Under the pieces are notes generated by a model. The model was not told the DNA's origin and made no database searches. It was given only the letters and a program-made list of their open reading frames with translations. DNA of 64,000 bases from Psychroserpens ponticola. GTDB lineage: Bacteria > Bacteroidota > Bacteroidia > Flavobacteriales > Flavobacteriaceae. Location of the stretch: assembly GCF_023556315.2 (NCBI RefSeq), contig NZ_CP116221.1, positions 2,553,001-2,617,000 of the forward strand, given 5' to 3'. Within the stretch, counting starts at the first letter, position 1; every line of letters begins with the position of its first letter. The translations under genes were made by a program, and so were the position numbers. Shown here piece by piece: positions 8,849 to 17,550 of the stretch.

Positions 8849-8928
8849 AAAGGTTTCAATATTTTATATAAGACAATAACATCCTATTTAAAATATTTTT
8901 CAGATATTTGCAATTAAATTACAATCCT

Positions 8929-9372
8929 ATGTTTTCCAAAGCTTGTGAATATGGCATCAAAGCATCTATTTTTATTGCGATTAATTCGTATGAAAATAAA
9001 CGCGTAAGCCCGAAGGAAATCTCTGAAGAAATAGATTCTCCTAAAGCGTTTACTGCTAAAATTTTACAAGCCTTAGTAAAGCATGATGTTATAAATTCTG
9101 TACAAGGTGCATATGGTGGGTTTGAAATTGAGAAAGAAAAAATTTCTACTATAAAGCTCGCTCAAATTGTTAATGCTATCGATGGTGACAGTATTTATAG
9201 AGGTTGTGGTTTGGGATTACATATTTGTGATGACAAACATCCTTGTCCTGTTCATGATAAATTTAAAATCGTACGTTCAGAATTAAAAAACATGTTGGAA
9301 AACACCAATTTAGAACAACTAGCATTGGACATCAAATCTGGAACATCATTTTTAAAAATTAAAGGAGACTAA
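8929..9372 (+). CDS. Rrf2-family transcriptional regulator, NsrR-like
   Basis: A 147-residue regulator. I choose the ATG that gives MFSKACEYGIKA, the canonical Rrf2 N-terminus, rather than an in-frame TTG seven codons upstream. The wing-helix spans residues 1-70. Three cysteines in CGLGLHICDDKHPC (spacing x6 and x5) match the Fe-S ligand cluster of IscR and NsrR, although the first gap is usually five. The gene is followed by the nitric-oxide repair protein RIC, and a palindrome shared by RIC and the nos promoter lies close by. This suggests an NO or Fe-S responsive repressor. Confidence 0.85.
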   Translation: MFSKACEYGIKASIFIAINSYENKRVSPKEISEEIDSPKAFTAKILQALVKHDVINSVQGAYGGFEIEKEKISTIKLAQIVNAIDGDSIYRGCGLGLHICDDKHPCPVHDKFKIVRSELKNMLENTNLEQLALDIKSGTSFLKIKGD

Positions 9373-9391
9373 AAAAATTTAATTATAAATA

Positions 9392-9405
9392 GGATAAAAA
9401 TATCC
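9392..9405. promoter_or_regulatory. Putative Rrf2/NsrR-type operator upstream of ric
   Basis: The palindrome GGATA-N4-TATCC lies 14 bases before the ric start codon. Its flanks (AAATA before and GAAATA after) are also found, in inverted orientation, around the identical palindrome at 21898-21911 upstream of the nos operon. The position overlapping the leader fits repression. Confidence 0.6.
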
Positions 9406-9419
9406 GAAATAAACTAATT

Positions 9420-10151
9420 ATGGAAACATTAGAAAAATACACAGAAGTAGAGATTGGACAATTTGTAGCAGAAGACTACAGAACAGCAGCAATTTTTTCG
9501 AAATACAAAATTGATTTTTGTTGTAATGGTAATAGAACAATCAATGAAGCTTGTGAAAAAAAAGGCATTGACAGCAAAATCTTAATAGACGAAATTAATT
9601 CTATTTTAAATTCTAAAGGAGCAGAAACTATTGACTATAAATCGTGGCCAATAGATTTATTAGTTGATTATATTGAAAAGAAACATCACAGATATGTTGA
9701 AGAAAAAACACCAATTCTAAGACAGTTTTTAGATAAGCTATGTCGTGTTCATGGTGAACGTCATCCAGAATTGTTAAAAATCAATGAATTATTTACAGCT
9801 TCAACCGTTGAGCTAGCTTCTCATATGAAAAAAGAAGAACTCATACTCTTTCCGTTTATAAAACAATTAGTAAAAGGCAAATTAAAAAACATAGCTGTAC
9901 AATCACCACAATTTGGCACAATAGAAAGCCCAATCGCGATGATGATGCAAGAACATGATAATGAAGGTGAGCGTTTTAGAAAAATAGCAGAACTTACAGA
10001 AAATTACAATCCACCAGCAGATGCCTGTAATACTTATAGAGTTACCTTTGCAATGCTAGACGAATTTGAAAAAGATTTACACTTACATATTCATTTAGAA
10101 AATAATATCCTTTTTCCGGAAGCTATAAAACTGGAAAAATCATATAGTTAA
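9420..10151 (+). CDS. ric: Iron-sulfur cluster repair di-iron protein (RIC/YtfE/ScdA)
   Basis: A 243-residue protein with the two-part RIC architecture. The N-terminal ScdA_N (DUF542) domain has FSKYKIDFCCNGNRT and a further cysteine. The rest is a hemerythrin-like four-helix bundle with H and E ligands in EKKHHRY, CRVHGERH, SHMKKEEL, QEHDNEG and HIHLENNILFP. RIC proteins hold a di-iron centre and restore Fe-S clusters damaged by nitric oxide or oxidants. It lies 47 bases downstream of the NsrR-like regulator behind a GGATA-N4-TATCC palindrome, the arrangement expected for NsrR control. Confidence 0.93.
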   Translation: METLEKYTEVEIGQFVAEDYRTAAIFSKYKIDFCCNGNRTINEACEKKGIDSKILIDEINSILNSKGAETIDYKSWPIDLLVDYIEKKHHRYVEEKTPILRQFLDKLCRVHGERHPELLKINELFTASTVELASHMKKEELILFPFIKQLVKGKLKNIAVQSPQFGTIESPIAMMMQEHDNEGERFRKIAELTENYNPPADACNTYRVTFAMLDEFEKDLHLHIHLENNILFPEAIKLEKSYS

Positions 10152-10289
10152 CGATTGGTTTTACGTTGAAGCTTCACTTCCTTTGAGTTACTTAACCTAC
10201 TGTAATAACTGTTTTTTTCGAGGGAATAAACAGAAATTGCAATAATTTGGACCAAGGGAAGTGTTCTTTTTAATATAAAATTCAAAACA

Positions 10290-10754
10290 ATGCCACATCA
10301 ACCTCAAAAACGACATAAAGCTTTACAACCGCTAAGTAGAGAGCACCATCATGGCTTATTATTATCTTGGAAAATTAGATCTGGATTTAGTAAAGAAATT
10401 GCTCCTAAACGCATTCGACTATATGCAGACTGGTTTTTTGACAACCATTTAATTCCGCATTTTGAAATTGAAGAAAAACACATCTTCCCTATTCTAGGCC
10501 AAGATCATGAACTTGTTAAAAGAGCTTTAACAGAACACAGTCGAATAAAATGCTTATTTAATGAAAGTAAGGATGATGATGCAAAAACATTAAGTAGTAT
10601 AGAAGAAGAATTAGAAAAACACATCCGATTTGAAGAGCGTGTTTTATTTCCAGAAATTCAAAAAGTAGCAACTGAAGCGCAAATGCTTCATATAGATAAA
10701 ATACACCATCCAGATCGTTTTGAAGATAATCTAGATGATGTATTTTGGACTTAA
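10290..10754 (+). CDS. Hemerythrin-domain protein
   Basis: A 154-residue cytosolic four-helix protein. Histidines and acidic ligands appear in SREHHHGLL, HFEIEEKHIFP, LTEHSRIK and HIRFEERVLFPE, in the order of a hemerythrin HHE domain. It probably binds a di-iron centre that senses or binds O2 or NO. It follows ric by about 140 bases and is convergent with the TonB receptor gene, whose stop is only 2 bases away. Confidence 0.85.
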   Translation: MPHQPQKRHKALQPLSREHHHGLLLSWKIRSGFSKEIAPKRIRLYADWFFDNHLIPHFEIEEKHIFPILGQDHELVKRALTEHSRIKCLFNESKDDDAKTLSSIEEELEKHIRFEERVLFPEIQKVATEAQMLHIDKIHHPDRFEDNLDDVFWT

Positions 10755-10756
10755 AC

Positions 10757-12757
10757 TTATTGTAATACCACAGACAAATTCATATAAAAATTACGTCCTT
10801 GTCTCGGAATGTTATTCCAATCTGAAAATGTTGAATATTCAGTATCTAAGAGATTTTCAATTCCATATTTTAAAACGAACTTAGATTCTTTCGCATAAAT
10901 GACATTTCCGAAATTAAGATTTAAAATACCATAAGCAGATGTTTCATCTTCACCATAAAAGCTACTGTAACTACTTTGATTTCCGTTACCTTCTAATTGA
11001 AGTGCTGCATTAAAATGCTTTGTTTTATAATTCACTTCTGTTAAATATGAAAATGGTCTTATCAATGGTAAATTTTCATCATTGCTTCCTCTGCCATAAT
11101 TATAACCAATTGTTCCATTTACTGAAAAGGAGTTAGATAATTCATAAGACGAATTTATATACACATCAAATATAGATGCGCTTGAAAGTGCTTTATAAAT
11201 TCTAACACCATTGGCACCAATAGTCATAGAACTTAACGACTCATCAATATCTCCAATAATAAAATCTTTGATATAAAAATAGGAAGCCTCTACTCCAACA
11301 TGAAATTTATCAGTATGATAATTGGCTTTAGTATTAATTTCAATCGCTTTTTCATTATCAAGTGTTGGATTCCCTATATAATCATAGTTATCAAAACTAT
11401 TAAATAAGAAAAAACCATAACCTTCACTCACAGAAGGAGCTCGTTCTCCATAACCCAAACCAAAAGACAAATCATAGTCTGTTGTTTTATAAGTATAATC
11501 TGATGATAGGCTGGTTAAAAATCTACTTTTAGAATCATCAATTTCAGGGTAAAATATTTGCAAACTTTCCAGTCCTGATTCTTCAGCGATTCTATTGTTT
11601 TGATAACCCAATCGTAAGGACATCGAAAGTTGATTTTTTTCATTCAACACAACTATATCTTTTGCAAAAACTCCAGTATAAAACGTTCTAAGATCTGGCC
11701 AAGTATACATAAACATTGCTGGTTGATTAGAATCATTTGGATACATCGTCATCTCTGCTAATGATTTATTATAATAGCCATTTATATTAAATAGTAAGTT
11801 ATGCCTTTTACGTGTTGTGGTTGCTTTAGAATAAAATCCGTAAGTATCACTCCAACCTGGCATATCCATTCTAATTGGAACATCTGGACGTTTGGAATCA
11901 TCCATAATATGCGTAATGGTATTAAAATAAAACTTAGTTTCTAGAGTTTTGAAAAACGTAGAATCATTTACATAATTATGTGTCACCGAAGTTATTAAAG
12001 CTTCAGCCAAAGACACATCCATAGGTAAGGCTGGATAACCAACATCTGTGGCTTTATCATAAATAATATTTGCATCTATGGAATGCTTTTCAGAAAGTTT
12101 AAACCCTGTTTGCAAAGAGACATTATACTTTTGAAACTGAGAATACATTACTTCATTCGTTCCACCAGCATCATAATTATCTGATTTTCTAAAAATACCA
12201 TCAGCATTTAAATAAAATGAATTTCCTGAGTATTCAAGATCTAAACCAACTACTCTATAATTTCCATTCGTTTCATAACCCAAATCGAAATTGGTTTTTA
12301 ATCCAGATTGATAAAATTTGCTAGAAGTCAATTGTAAATCGATTCCACCACCAACGCAATGTCCATTTTCGGTTCCTGTTTGCCCAGAACCAATATTTAC
12401 TTGTTCAAGATTTGAAACGTCTACATACGATGTAATAGGATCCATCTTATCTGTACAAGCACCAAAAATTTGCATGCCATCAATAGTAACGTTTAAACGA
12501 TCGCTATTCATGTTATTTAAAGAAGGTTCCCAAGCATAATTACCACGTTTTATCATGGTAATTTTGTTAGATTTCTCTAAAAAATCATCAATACTTGACA
12601 AGGTTTTTTCTTGTCGATGGTTATTCAATTTACGTCTACTTAAAATGATAACTTCAGTTAACTTTGTTGTGTCTTTTTTAACAACAGGTTCTTCTTCTTG
12701 AGCGGAAATAATTCCGCAAAAAAGTAAACAAACACTATATATAATGAATTTTTTCAT
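10757..12757 (-). CDS. TonB-dependent outer-membrane receptor, OprC/NosA-like (copper)
   Basis: A 666-residue outer-membrane protein with a signal peptide (1-20), a plug domain and a beta-barrel ending in aromatic/hydrophobic strands. It carries both parts of the copper site described for OprC: CxxxM at C101-M105 in ACTDKMDP, and HxM at H283-M285 in THIMDD. The plug also contains VTIDGMQIFGAC, as in NosA/OprC receptors. It is the last gene of a minus-strand unit with a methionine-rich lipoprotein and a small Cys-containing protein, immediately downstream of the nos genes. It most likely imports copper for NosZ. The copper call rests on motif and context; other TonB receptors lack this pair of motifs. 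Confidence 0.85.
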   Translation of the reverse strand: MKKFIIYSVCLLFCGIISAQEEEPVVKKDTTKLTEVIILSRRKLNNHRQEKTLSSIDDFLEKSNKITMIKRGNYAWEPSLNNMNSDRLNVTIDGMQIFGACTDKMDPITSYVDVSNLEQVNIGSGQTGTENGHCVGGGIDLQLTSSKFYQSGLKTNFDLGYETNGNYRVVGLDLEYSGNSFYLNADGIFRKSDNYDAGGTNEVMYSQFQKYNVSLQTGFKLSEKHSIDANIIYDKATDVGYPALPMDVSLAEALITSVTHNYVNDSTFFKTLETKFYFNTITHIMDDSKRPDVPIRMDMPGWSDTYGFYSKATTTRKRHNLLFNINGYYNKSLAEMTMYPNDSNQPAMFMYTWPDLRTFYTGVFAKDIVVLNEKNQLSMSLRLGYQNNRIAEESGLESLQIFYPEIDDSKSRFLTSLSSDYTYKTTDYDLSFGLGYGERAPSVSEGYGFFLFNSFDNYDYIGNPTLDNEKAIEINTKANYHTDKFHVGVEASYFYIKDFIIGDIDESLSSMTIGANGVRIYKALSSASIFDVYINSSYELSNSFSVNGTIGYNYGRGSNDENLPLIRPFSYLTEVNYKTKHFNAALQLEGNGNQSSYSSFYGEDETSAYGILNLNFGNVIYAKESKFVLKYGIENLLDTEYSTFSDWNNIPRQGRNFYMNLSVVLQ

Positions 12758-12795
12758 TGATATGTATTTAAAAAATGAAAGAAAACAACTGTTTA

Positions 12796-12845
12796 TTGAG
12801 CGTATCCGAAATACATTAATCTTAAAATTATTCGACTACGCTCAA
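12796..12845. repeat. Inverted dispersed repeat variant
   Basis: TTGAGCGTA at 12796-12804 and TACGCTCAA at 12837-12845 form a 9-bp inverted repeat; the second arm extends to the family word TCGACTACGCTCAA. It lies between the methionine-rich lipoprotein gene and the TonB receptor gene, both on the minus strand. Confidence 0.5.
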
Positions 12846-12865
12846 TATGTCAGTTGAGAGTCTTT

Positions 12866-13723
12866 TTAGAATTCTAATTCTAAATACAGAGAACTTTGTG
12901 TATTCTCTTCTGTGACATCTTCACCTTTAAGCACATCATCATTAGTGTTCATTAATTTTAAATTAAGAACCCAATAGCCAGTCATTGTTAAAGATAAATT
13001 TCCATGATACATATCATCAGACATACTATATGACAAATCTGTATTATTTGGCGAGCTATGATTTCCCATTCCAGGCATTCTAGGATCTAATGCGATTGAA
13101 AAATTTTCAACAACAGGAAATGACATCATGCTCTCCATTTTGTAAACACCAACCATTAAATCATTAATTCCAATAATTGGATTGTTAGGTTTAATCATTG
13201 AAATGATATAACGATTATCATCACTTCCCATAAAACTAGTGACGTTTTGATTGTCATTTTGCCAAACAGAAATCGCATCGCTTGCAGTATAATCTACACC
13301 ATCAATTGTGTAATTTACTGTTATAGACCAACCAGAGCCATCTGTATTTGTCATTTGATATATGATATAACCTTCAAAAACAGTATTCTTTCCTGAAGCC
13401 TTAGCGATAGTAGATCTTGGACATGAATGCTCCATCATAGGCATTTGCATCATTGGCATCCATGAGAATGATGCATCTTCTATGTATGAATCTGTTGCAT
13501 TATCCTTTAACCTCATACTAACAGCATTATAGCCTGTATAAAAATCACCTTCCTTGTTAAATAATTCAACTGTATGCGTTGCGTTCGTGATGTCTTGAAT
13601 TTTAAAAAGACCTTCAACTTCGTTAGTGATTTTTGGTTCGTCATTGTCATCGTCATTTGAACATGACGTGGTCAGTACAGATAAAAACAATACTGATAAA
13701 AACATATATTTAAGTGAATTCAT
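12866..13723 (-). CDS. Methionine-rich lipoprotein with two YtkA/FixH-like modules
   Basis: A 285-residue lipoprotein (signal peptide with lipobox before C21, followed by an acidic SNDDDND tether). Two related segments contain clustered Met and His: WMPMMQMPMMEHSCP near residue 90 and LDPRMPGMGNHSSP near 218. This pattern recurs in YtkA/FixH-like domains and in periplasmic copper-binding proteins. It lies between a small Cys-containing protein gene and the OprC/NosA-like receptor, so a role as copper binder at the cell surface or in the periplasm is reasonable but inferred. Confidence 0.65.
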   Translation of the reverse strand: MNSLKYMFLSVLFLSVLTTSCSNDDDNDEPKITNEVEGLFKIQDITNATHTVELFNKEGDFYTGYNAVSMRLKDNATDSYIEDASFSWMPMMQMPMMEHSCPRSTIAKASGKNTVFEGYIIYQMTNTDGSGWSITVNYTIDGVDYTASDAISVWQNDNQNVTSFMGSDDNRYIISMIKPNNPIIGINDLMVGVYKMESMMSFPVVENFSIALDPRMPGMGNHSSPNNTDLSYSMSDDMYHGNLSLTMTGYWVLNLKLMNTNDDVLKGEDVTEENTQSSLYLELEF

Positions 13724-13826
13724 AATGTTAGATTTAATATTAAAATAGAATATAAAACTCCGTGCTCACTTGTATATTAAAGTAAGAACTGAAGTAAAAT
13801 CAATATGATTTTATAATTTTAAAAAA

Positions 13827-14222
13827 CTAACAAAAGTTTGGTGGAGGTGTATCTATTTCGAGATACATTTTTATTATTTTGGGAGTAGAAATTATCAATT
13901 CTTGAAGCCTTGATTGAAATTCTTGATTAGATGGAACAATTTGATTTATATCTGATATAAAGAACGCATCTAAAACGAGTGGTTTATTTTCCTGAAATGG
14001 TGTTTCAGTGTTTGAATTGGCATTACTTTCAGTTAACTCTTTACGCAATTGACATTTACCATTACAGCCTTTTTGTGCTTCTTTTTGAATACATAACGTC
14101 TTTGCTATAAATTCTTGATTTATTAAAAAGTCACCAATAATAGCCAGTGTATTTATATTATGTGAAAATAATATAAATACCAAAACGAATGCGGTTATTC
14201 TATTGATTACTGTTGGTATCAT
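13827..14222 (-). CDS. Small exported Cys-containing protein of the copper operon
   Basis: A 131-residue protein with a hydrophobic N-terminal helix (about 8-28) and a short motif with cysteines, TLCIQKEAQKGCNGKCQL near residues 42-60, followed by a polar C-terminal half ending in PPPNFC. I do not recognise a named family; similar small proteins accompany copper-related TonB receptors in Bacteroidota. An FNR-type site and a perfect -7 element (TAGATTTG, 14227-14234 on the minus strand) end only 5 bases before the ATG, so the mRNA may be leaderless. It is the first gene of the unit leading to the OprC/NosA-like receptor. Confidence 0.65.
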   Translation of the reverse strand: MIPTVINRITAFVLVFILFSHNINTLAIIGDFLINQEFIAKTLCIQKEAQKGCNGKCQLRKELTESNANSNTETPFQENKPLVLDAFFISDINQIVPSNQEFQSRLQELIISTPKIIKMYLEIDTPPPNFC

Positions 14223-14226
14223 ATAA

Positions 14227-14269
14227 CAAATCTAAGCCATTGCTATTTTATAAAAGCTGACTACTATCA
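14227..14269 (-). promoter_or_regulatory. FNR-type class II promoter for the copper-receptor operon
   Basis: TGA-CTACTA-TCA at 14258-14269 is followed on the minus strand, after exactly 23 bp, by the -7 element TAGATTTG (14234-14227). The site overlaps the stop codon of the upstream lipoprotein gene. The same spacing is found at seven other promoters in the window. Confidence 0.68.
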
Positions 14270-14719
14270 TACTTCAAAAAACTTAAAATAGGCATTAATA
14301 AGTTGTTCTAAATTATAAAAAGCGGATTTAATTTTTTGATCATCATCTTCCTCTCTTAACACAGAAATTTCATCAAGCATAGGAATTAAAACGATATGCA
14401 ATTGATCATGTGACTCACCTTTCATACTACAATGTTTGATGATATAACCTGTTTGTTGAGCAAGGTTTTCCCCTAAGGTTTTATAATCAGTACTATTGTC
14501 AGCTTTAAATGCTGAAATAATAGAATTCATTTTGGTTAGGCCTTTGTGTGTTTCCACATTAGCAATCCACTTTTTGTTAGCATTCAATTTCAATGGTAGG
14601 GAATCTACAATTGAAATGGTTTCAATATCAGGATTATAACCTGAATCACCTTTTTTTGTATCACTTTTACAGCCAATAATAAAAATTAGTGAGCATGTAA
14701 TTATAAAAAATCTAATCAT
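14267..14719 (-). CDS. Lipoprotein of the nos locus
   Basis: A 150-residue lipoprotein (lipobox before C17 in IIGCKSD). The mature part is helical, with a central KHCSMKGESHDQLH segment rich in potential metal ligands (H, C, M, H, H). This is reminiscent of small copper-binding DUF3347-type proteins, though I cannot assign it firmly. It begins 22 bases after nosY and is probably the last gene of the nos operon. A function in copper handling for NosZ is inferred only from position and ligands. Confidence 0.55.
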   Translation of the reverse strand: MIRFFIITCSLIFIIGCKSDTKKGDSGYNPDIETISIVDSLPLKLNANKKWIANVETHKGLTKMNSIISAFKADNSTDYKTLGENLAQQTGYIIKHCSMKGESHDQLHIVLIPMLDEISVLREEDDDQKIKSAFYNLEQLINAYFKFFEV

Positions 14720-14741
14720 AATTCAAAGGTATTAATTAATT

Positions 14742-15524
14742 CTAAAAATCTTTCTTACGAGATTTAAAAATAATTCGAAATACAGGTAAAACAACCCAAA
14801 CTGTCAACATAACAAATGATACTATAAGTCCGAAACTAGTTCCGAAAAATTGTTTAAAAACTGCTCCTGTATATCCTAATAAAGCTGAAATATCTAATTT
14901 TAAAAGAATTAGAGTTCTTGATAAATCTATAGGATTTAGCATGGTTCCAACTAATGATAATTTATCTAAGGGGTAATCTTCAAACATAATTAAAGTCATT
15001 AAAAACAAGCCATCATAAATAATAGCTAAAAACAGCCATAACAGAATTGCATAACCAAATCCTTTAATTTTATTTTCATTTGACAGCGCAATATTAAACG
15101 CCAAAGCCGTAAAGATTAGCGTTAAAAATGTTCCTGTAATTAACAGTAAAGAAAAATCCCAAATGGCACTACTTTCAAATAAGCCATAGAAAACAAAAGG
15201 AATTCCAAGTCCGAGAATCAAACTAATAGAAAGTGATAATGCTACACCTAAATATTGTCCAAGAAATATGGAAGATCGTTTTAAAGGTTGTGCAAGGAGG
15301 AGTTCGGTAAATTCTTTAGAATTATAATAATACATGACGCCAAAAATGGTTCCAATTAAAGGTACTAAAACGATAATTACATTCATTAAAGTGATGACCG
15401 CTTTTGATAAATCATTATTTAAAAACAAGAGTACAACTCCGAGTAATAAATAGAATGCAAAATAGACGTAACTCCAACGGCTACGCATTAAATCGAAAAA
15501 ACTATATTTTAATATTTTAAGCAT
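14742..15524 (-). CDS. nosY: NosY, ABC transporter permease for nitrous oxide reductase maturation
   Basis: A 260-residue integral membrane protein with about six helices, beginning LKYSFFDLMRSRWSYVYF, and the segment EFTELLLAQPLKRSSIFLGQYLG that couples ABC-2 type permeases to their ATPase. It lies downstream of nosF and nosD, so it is NosY. NosDFY energises delivery or assembly of the CuZ centre. An 85-base gap with a strong inverted repeat separates it from nosF. Confidence 0.9.
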   Translation of the reverse strand: MLKILKYSFFDLMRSRWSYVYFAFYLLLGVVLLFLNNDLSKAVITLMNVIIVLVPLIGTIFGVMYYYNSKEFTELLLAQPLKRSSIFLGQYLGVALSLSISLILGLGIPFVFYGLFESSAIWDFSLLLITGTFLTLIFTALAFNIALSNENKIKGFGYAILLWLFLAIIYDGLFLMTLIMFEDYPLDKLSLVGTMLNPIDLSRTLILLKLDISALLGYTGAVFKQFFGTSFGLIVSFVMLTVWVVLPVFRIIFKSRKKDF

Positions 15525-15549
15525 GATTGTTTTTATGGTTTATTTACCT

Positions 15550-15607
15550 CTCGACTGTACTCGAAGTGACATTTTATTAATTATTTGTCAGGTCGAGTAC
15601 AGTCGAG
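15550..15607. repeat. Perfect 15-bp inverted repeat between nosF and nosY
   Basis: CTCGACTGTACTCGA (15550-15564) is the exact reverse complement of TCGAGTACAGTCGAG (15593-15607). TGAC and GTCA can extend the stem after a small bulge. It starts 2 bases after the nosF stop on the minus strand and belongs to the same dispersed family as 1904-1962. It could slow or end transcription inside the nos operon. Confidence 0.72.
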
Positions 15608-15609
15608 AC

Positions 15610-16317
15610 CTAACTATTATTATTGGTTAATATAGACGCAATAGCATGTTCAAAATCTGGTTGATTGGTCTTGGTTTTTAATTCTGAAATTGAGCCTTTA
15701 AAGTAGATTTTGCCTTCAAGCAAAAAGACAATTTCATCTGAAACCTCTTCTACAAAACTCATAATATGTGAGGTGATTAAAACAGTTTTTCCTTTGGCTT
15801 TTTCGGCTTGAATTAAATCTTTCAAACGTATTAATGAAATAGGATCTAGACCAGTAGTTGGCTCATCTAAAATAATTAACGGACTATCGAACATAAAAGT
15901 TAAAACGATATTTACTTTTTGTTTTGTTCCACCAGAAAGTGTTCCTAATTTTTTATCTAAAAAAGGCTCTAATTTGAAAAGTTCAATTAATCGCTCTTCT
16001 TCATTAGTATGATGACGTAAATCTTTAATCATTTTAATTAACTCCCTTACTCTTAGATTACTAGGGAAATTAGCAATTTGTGGCAAATAGTCAATTTTGT
16101 GTCGATACTCAGCGTTTTTCTTAATGTTTTCTCCTAGTACATTGATTATGCCTTTATCTGGAATAACCATTCCTAAAACAGATTTAATCAATGTTGTTTT
16201 TCCAGAGCCATTTGGTCCGAGTACAGCGAAAATTCCGCCTTCACTTATGGTCAAATCCAAACCACTTAGCACTGGATTTTTACCAAATTTTTTATATAAA
16301 TTTTCAATACTCACCAT
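15610..16317 (-). CDS. nosF: NosF, ABC transporter ATP-binding protein
   Basis: A 235-residue ABC ATPase: Walker A GPNGSGKTT near residue 35, signature LSGGTKQKV near 127, Walker B IILDEPTTGLD near 150, and switch histidine in ITSH. It pairs with NosY and the periplasmic NosD to mature nitrous oxide reductase. Its start codon overlaps the nosD 3' end by 7 bases. Confidence 0.94.
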   Translation of the reverse strand: MVSIENLYKKFGKNPVLSGLDLTISEGGIFAVLGPNGSGKTTLIKSVLGMVIPDKGIINVLGENIKKNAEYRHKIDYLPQIANFPSNLRVRELIKMIKDLRHHTNEEERLIELFKLEPFLDKKLGTLSGGTKQKVNIVLTFMFDSPLIILDEPTTGLDPISLIRLKDLIQAEKAKGKTVLITSHIMSFVEEVSDEIVFLLEGKIYFKGSISELKTKTNQPDFEHAIASILTNNNS

Positions 16318-17546
16318 ACGATTCTCTTTGTTAACGGGTTATTATCTAGAAGGTTATCTGGCGTAAACACTGGTGATACTTTTTCAGAAAAATCAATGAT
16401 ATCAATAAACATACTACGCAATAAAATAATGGTTTCTGGAGTTCGATTTACGATATATGAAAATAATTTTACAGGTCTGTAAGGCACATCTCCTACTCCA
16501 TTTTTATCCAAATCATAGCCTGTATAATTACTCCAATAATTTCTGTCGAATACGTTATCATTAATTTTACTATTGTAAGCAATATCAAAAGAATTATATA
16601 AAAAATTGTTTTCGATAAAAGTATTTTTGTAGCAAGCGCCTTTTACTTTTATTGCCCAACCATTATTTGAAAAATCATTATGCTTATAAGTGATGCGATT
16701 TGAACCTTCTATATTAATTCCTATGGTATTATTTTCAAAGATATTACCTTCAATTTCGGCATCATTAATTTCTTTAAGTAATAAACCATATGATGCAGTT
16801 CCCCAATTTTCTTTAAATGTATTATTATACATTTTAATTTTTTTAGAAAACATCACAGCTACTCCTGCTCCATTATTTTCAAACGTATTGTCTTGATAAG
16901 TATCATCATTTGAAAACATAAAGTGCAAACCATATCTTATATTTAAAGCACTCACATTATTCTTAATTATACAGTCATCAGAAAACTCTAAATAAATACC
17001 ATCGCGAACATGTTCAACATAGTTATGTTCTATTTCAATATGGTTGCTATACCATAATTGTATTCCGTTTCCAGAATTATATTCCTCAATAGCATCACCA
17101 ATAATTTTATTATGAAACACTTTTCCATAACTTGACTTTTCGATATATATTCCGAAGAATAATTTTTCAAGCACCAAATTTTTGATTACAAAATGCTTGC
17201 TTTTTCTAACACGAATCGCAGCATAATCTTCTGTATAACTTGTACCAACATTGATAATAAACAAGCCATCTACAGTAACATTATCAGATATAATTGTAAT
17301 GATTTCACCTTTTAATTCGCCATCAATTATGGGGTAATTTTCACCAATAATCGTTAAAGGTTTATTAACTAAAATATCGTATTCTTTATAAGTGCCTTTT
17401 TTAACTAAAATAGTATCAAAATCTTTTGATTTTAAAATAGCATTTTGCAATGTTGAAATGGAACAATCATTACAAACTTCTATTTGTGAAGCATAATTAG
17501 AAATGGTCATAAAAATGACAGCTAAAAAAATGAATCTATGTTTCAT
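16311..17546 (-). CDS. nosD: NosD, periplasmic copper-processing beta-helix protein
   Basis: A 411-residue protein with a signal peptide (1-19) and many right-handed beta-helix repeats of the carbohydrate-binding/CASH type (phrases such as NGIQLWYSNHIEIEHNYVEH, IYLEFSDDCIIKNN, GLHFMFSNDDTYQDN). It ends with NRTPETIILLRSMF and a short tail, as NosD does. NosD interacts with NosFY and delivers copper to NosZ in the periplasm. It sits between nosL (4-base gap) and nosF (7-base overlap). Confidence 0.94.
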   Translation of the reverse strand: MKHRFIFLAVIFMTISNYASQIEVCNDCSISTLQNAILKSKDFDTILVKKGTYKEYDILVNKPLTIIGENYPIIDGELKGEIITIISDNVTVDGLFIINVGTSYTEDYAAIRVRKSKHFVIKNLVLEKLFFGIYIEKSSYGKVFHNKIIGDAIEEYNSGNGIQLWYSNHIEIEHNYVEHVRDGIYLEFSDDCIIKNNVSALNIRYGLHFMFSNDDTYQDNTFENNGAGVAVMFSKKIKMYNNTFKENWGTASYGLLLKEINDAEIEGNIFENNTIGINIEGSNRITYKHNDFSNNGWAIKVKGACYKNTFIENNFLYNSFDIAYNSKINDNVFDRNYWSNYTGYDLDKNGVGDVPYRPVKLFSYIVNRTPETIILLRSMFIDIIDFSEKVSPVFTPDNLLDNNPLTKRIVW

Positions 17547-17550
17547 AGTA

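Noticed and set aside
10757-12757. A siderophore or vitamin B12 receptor.
   Set aside because: CxxxM and HxM motifs and the nos neighbourhood favour copper; no siderophore or cobalamin genes or riboswitch are present.
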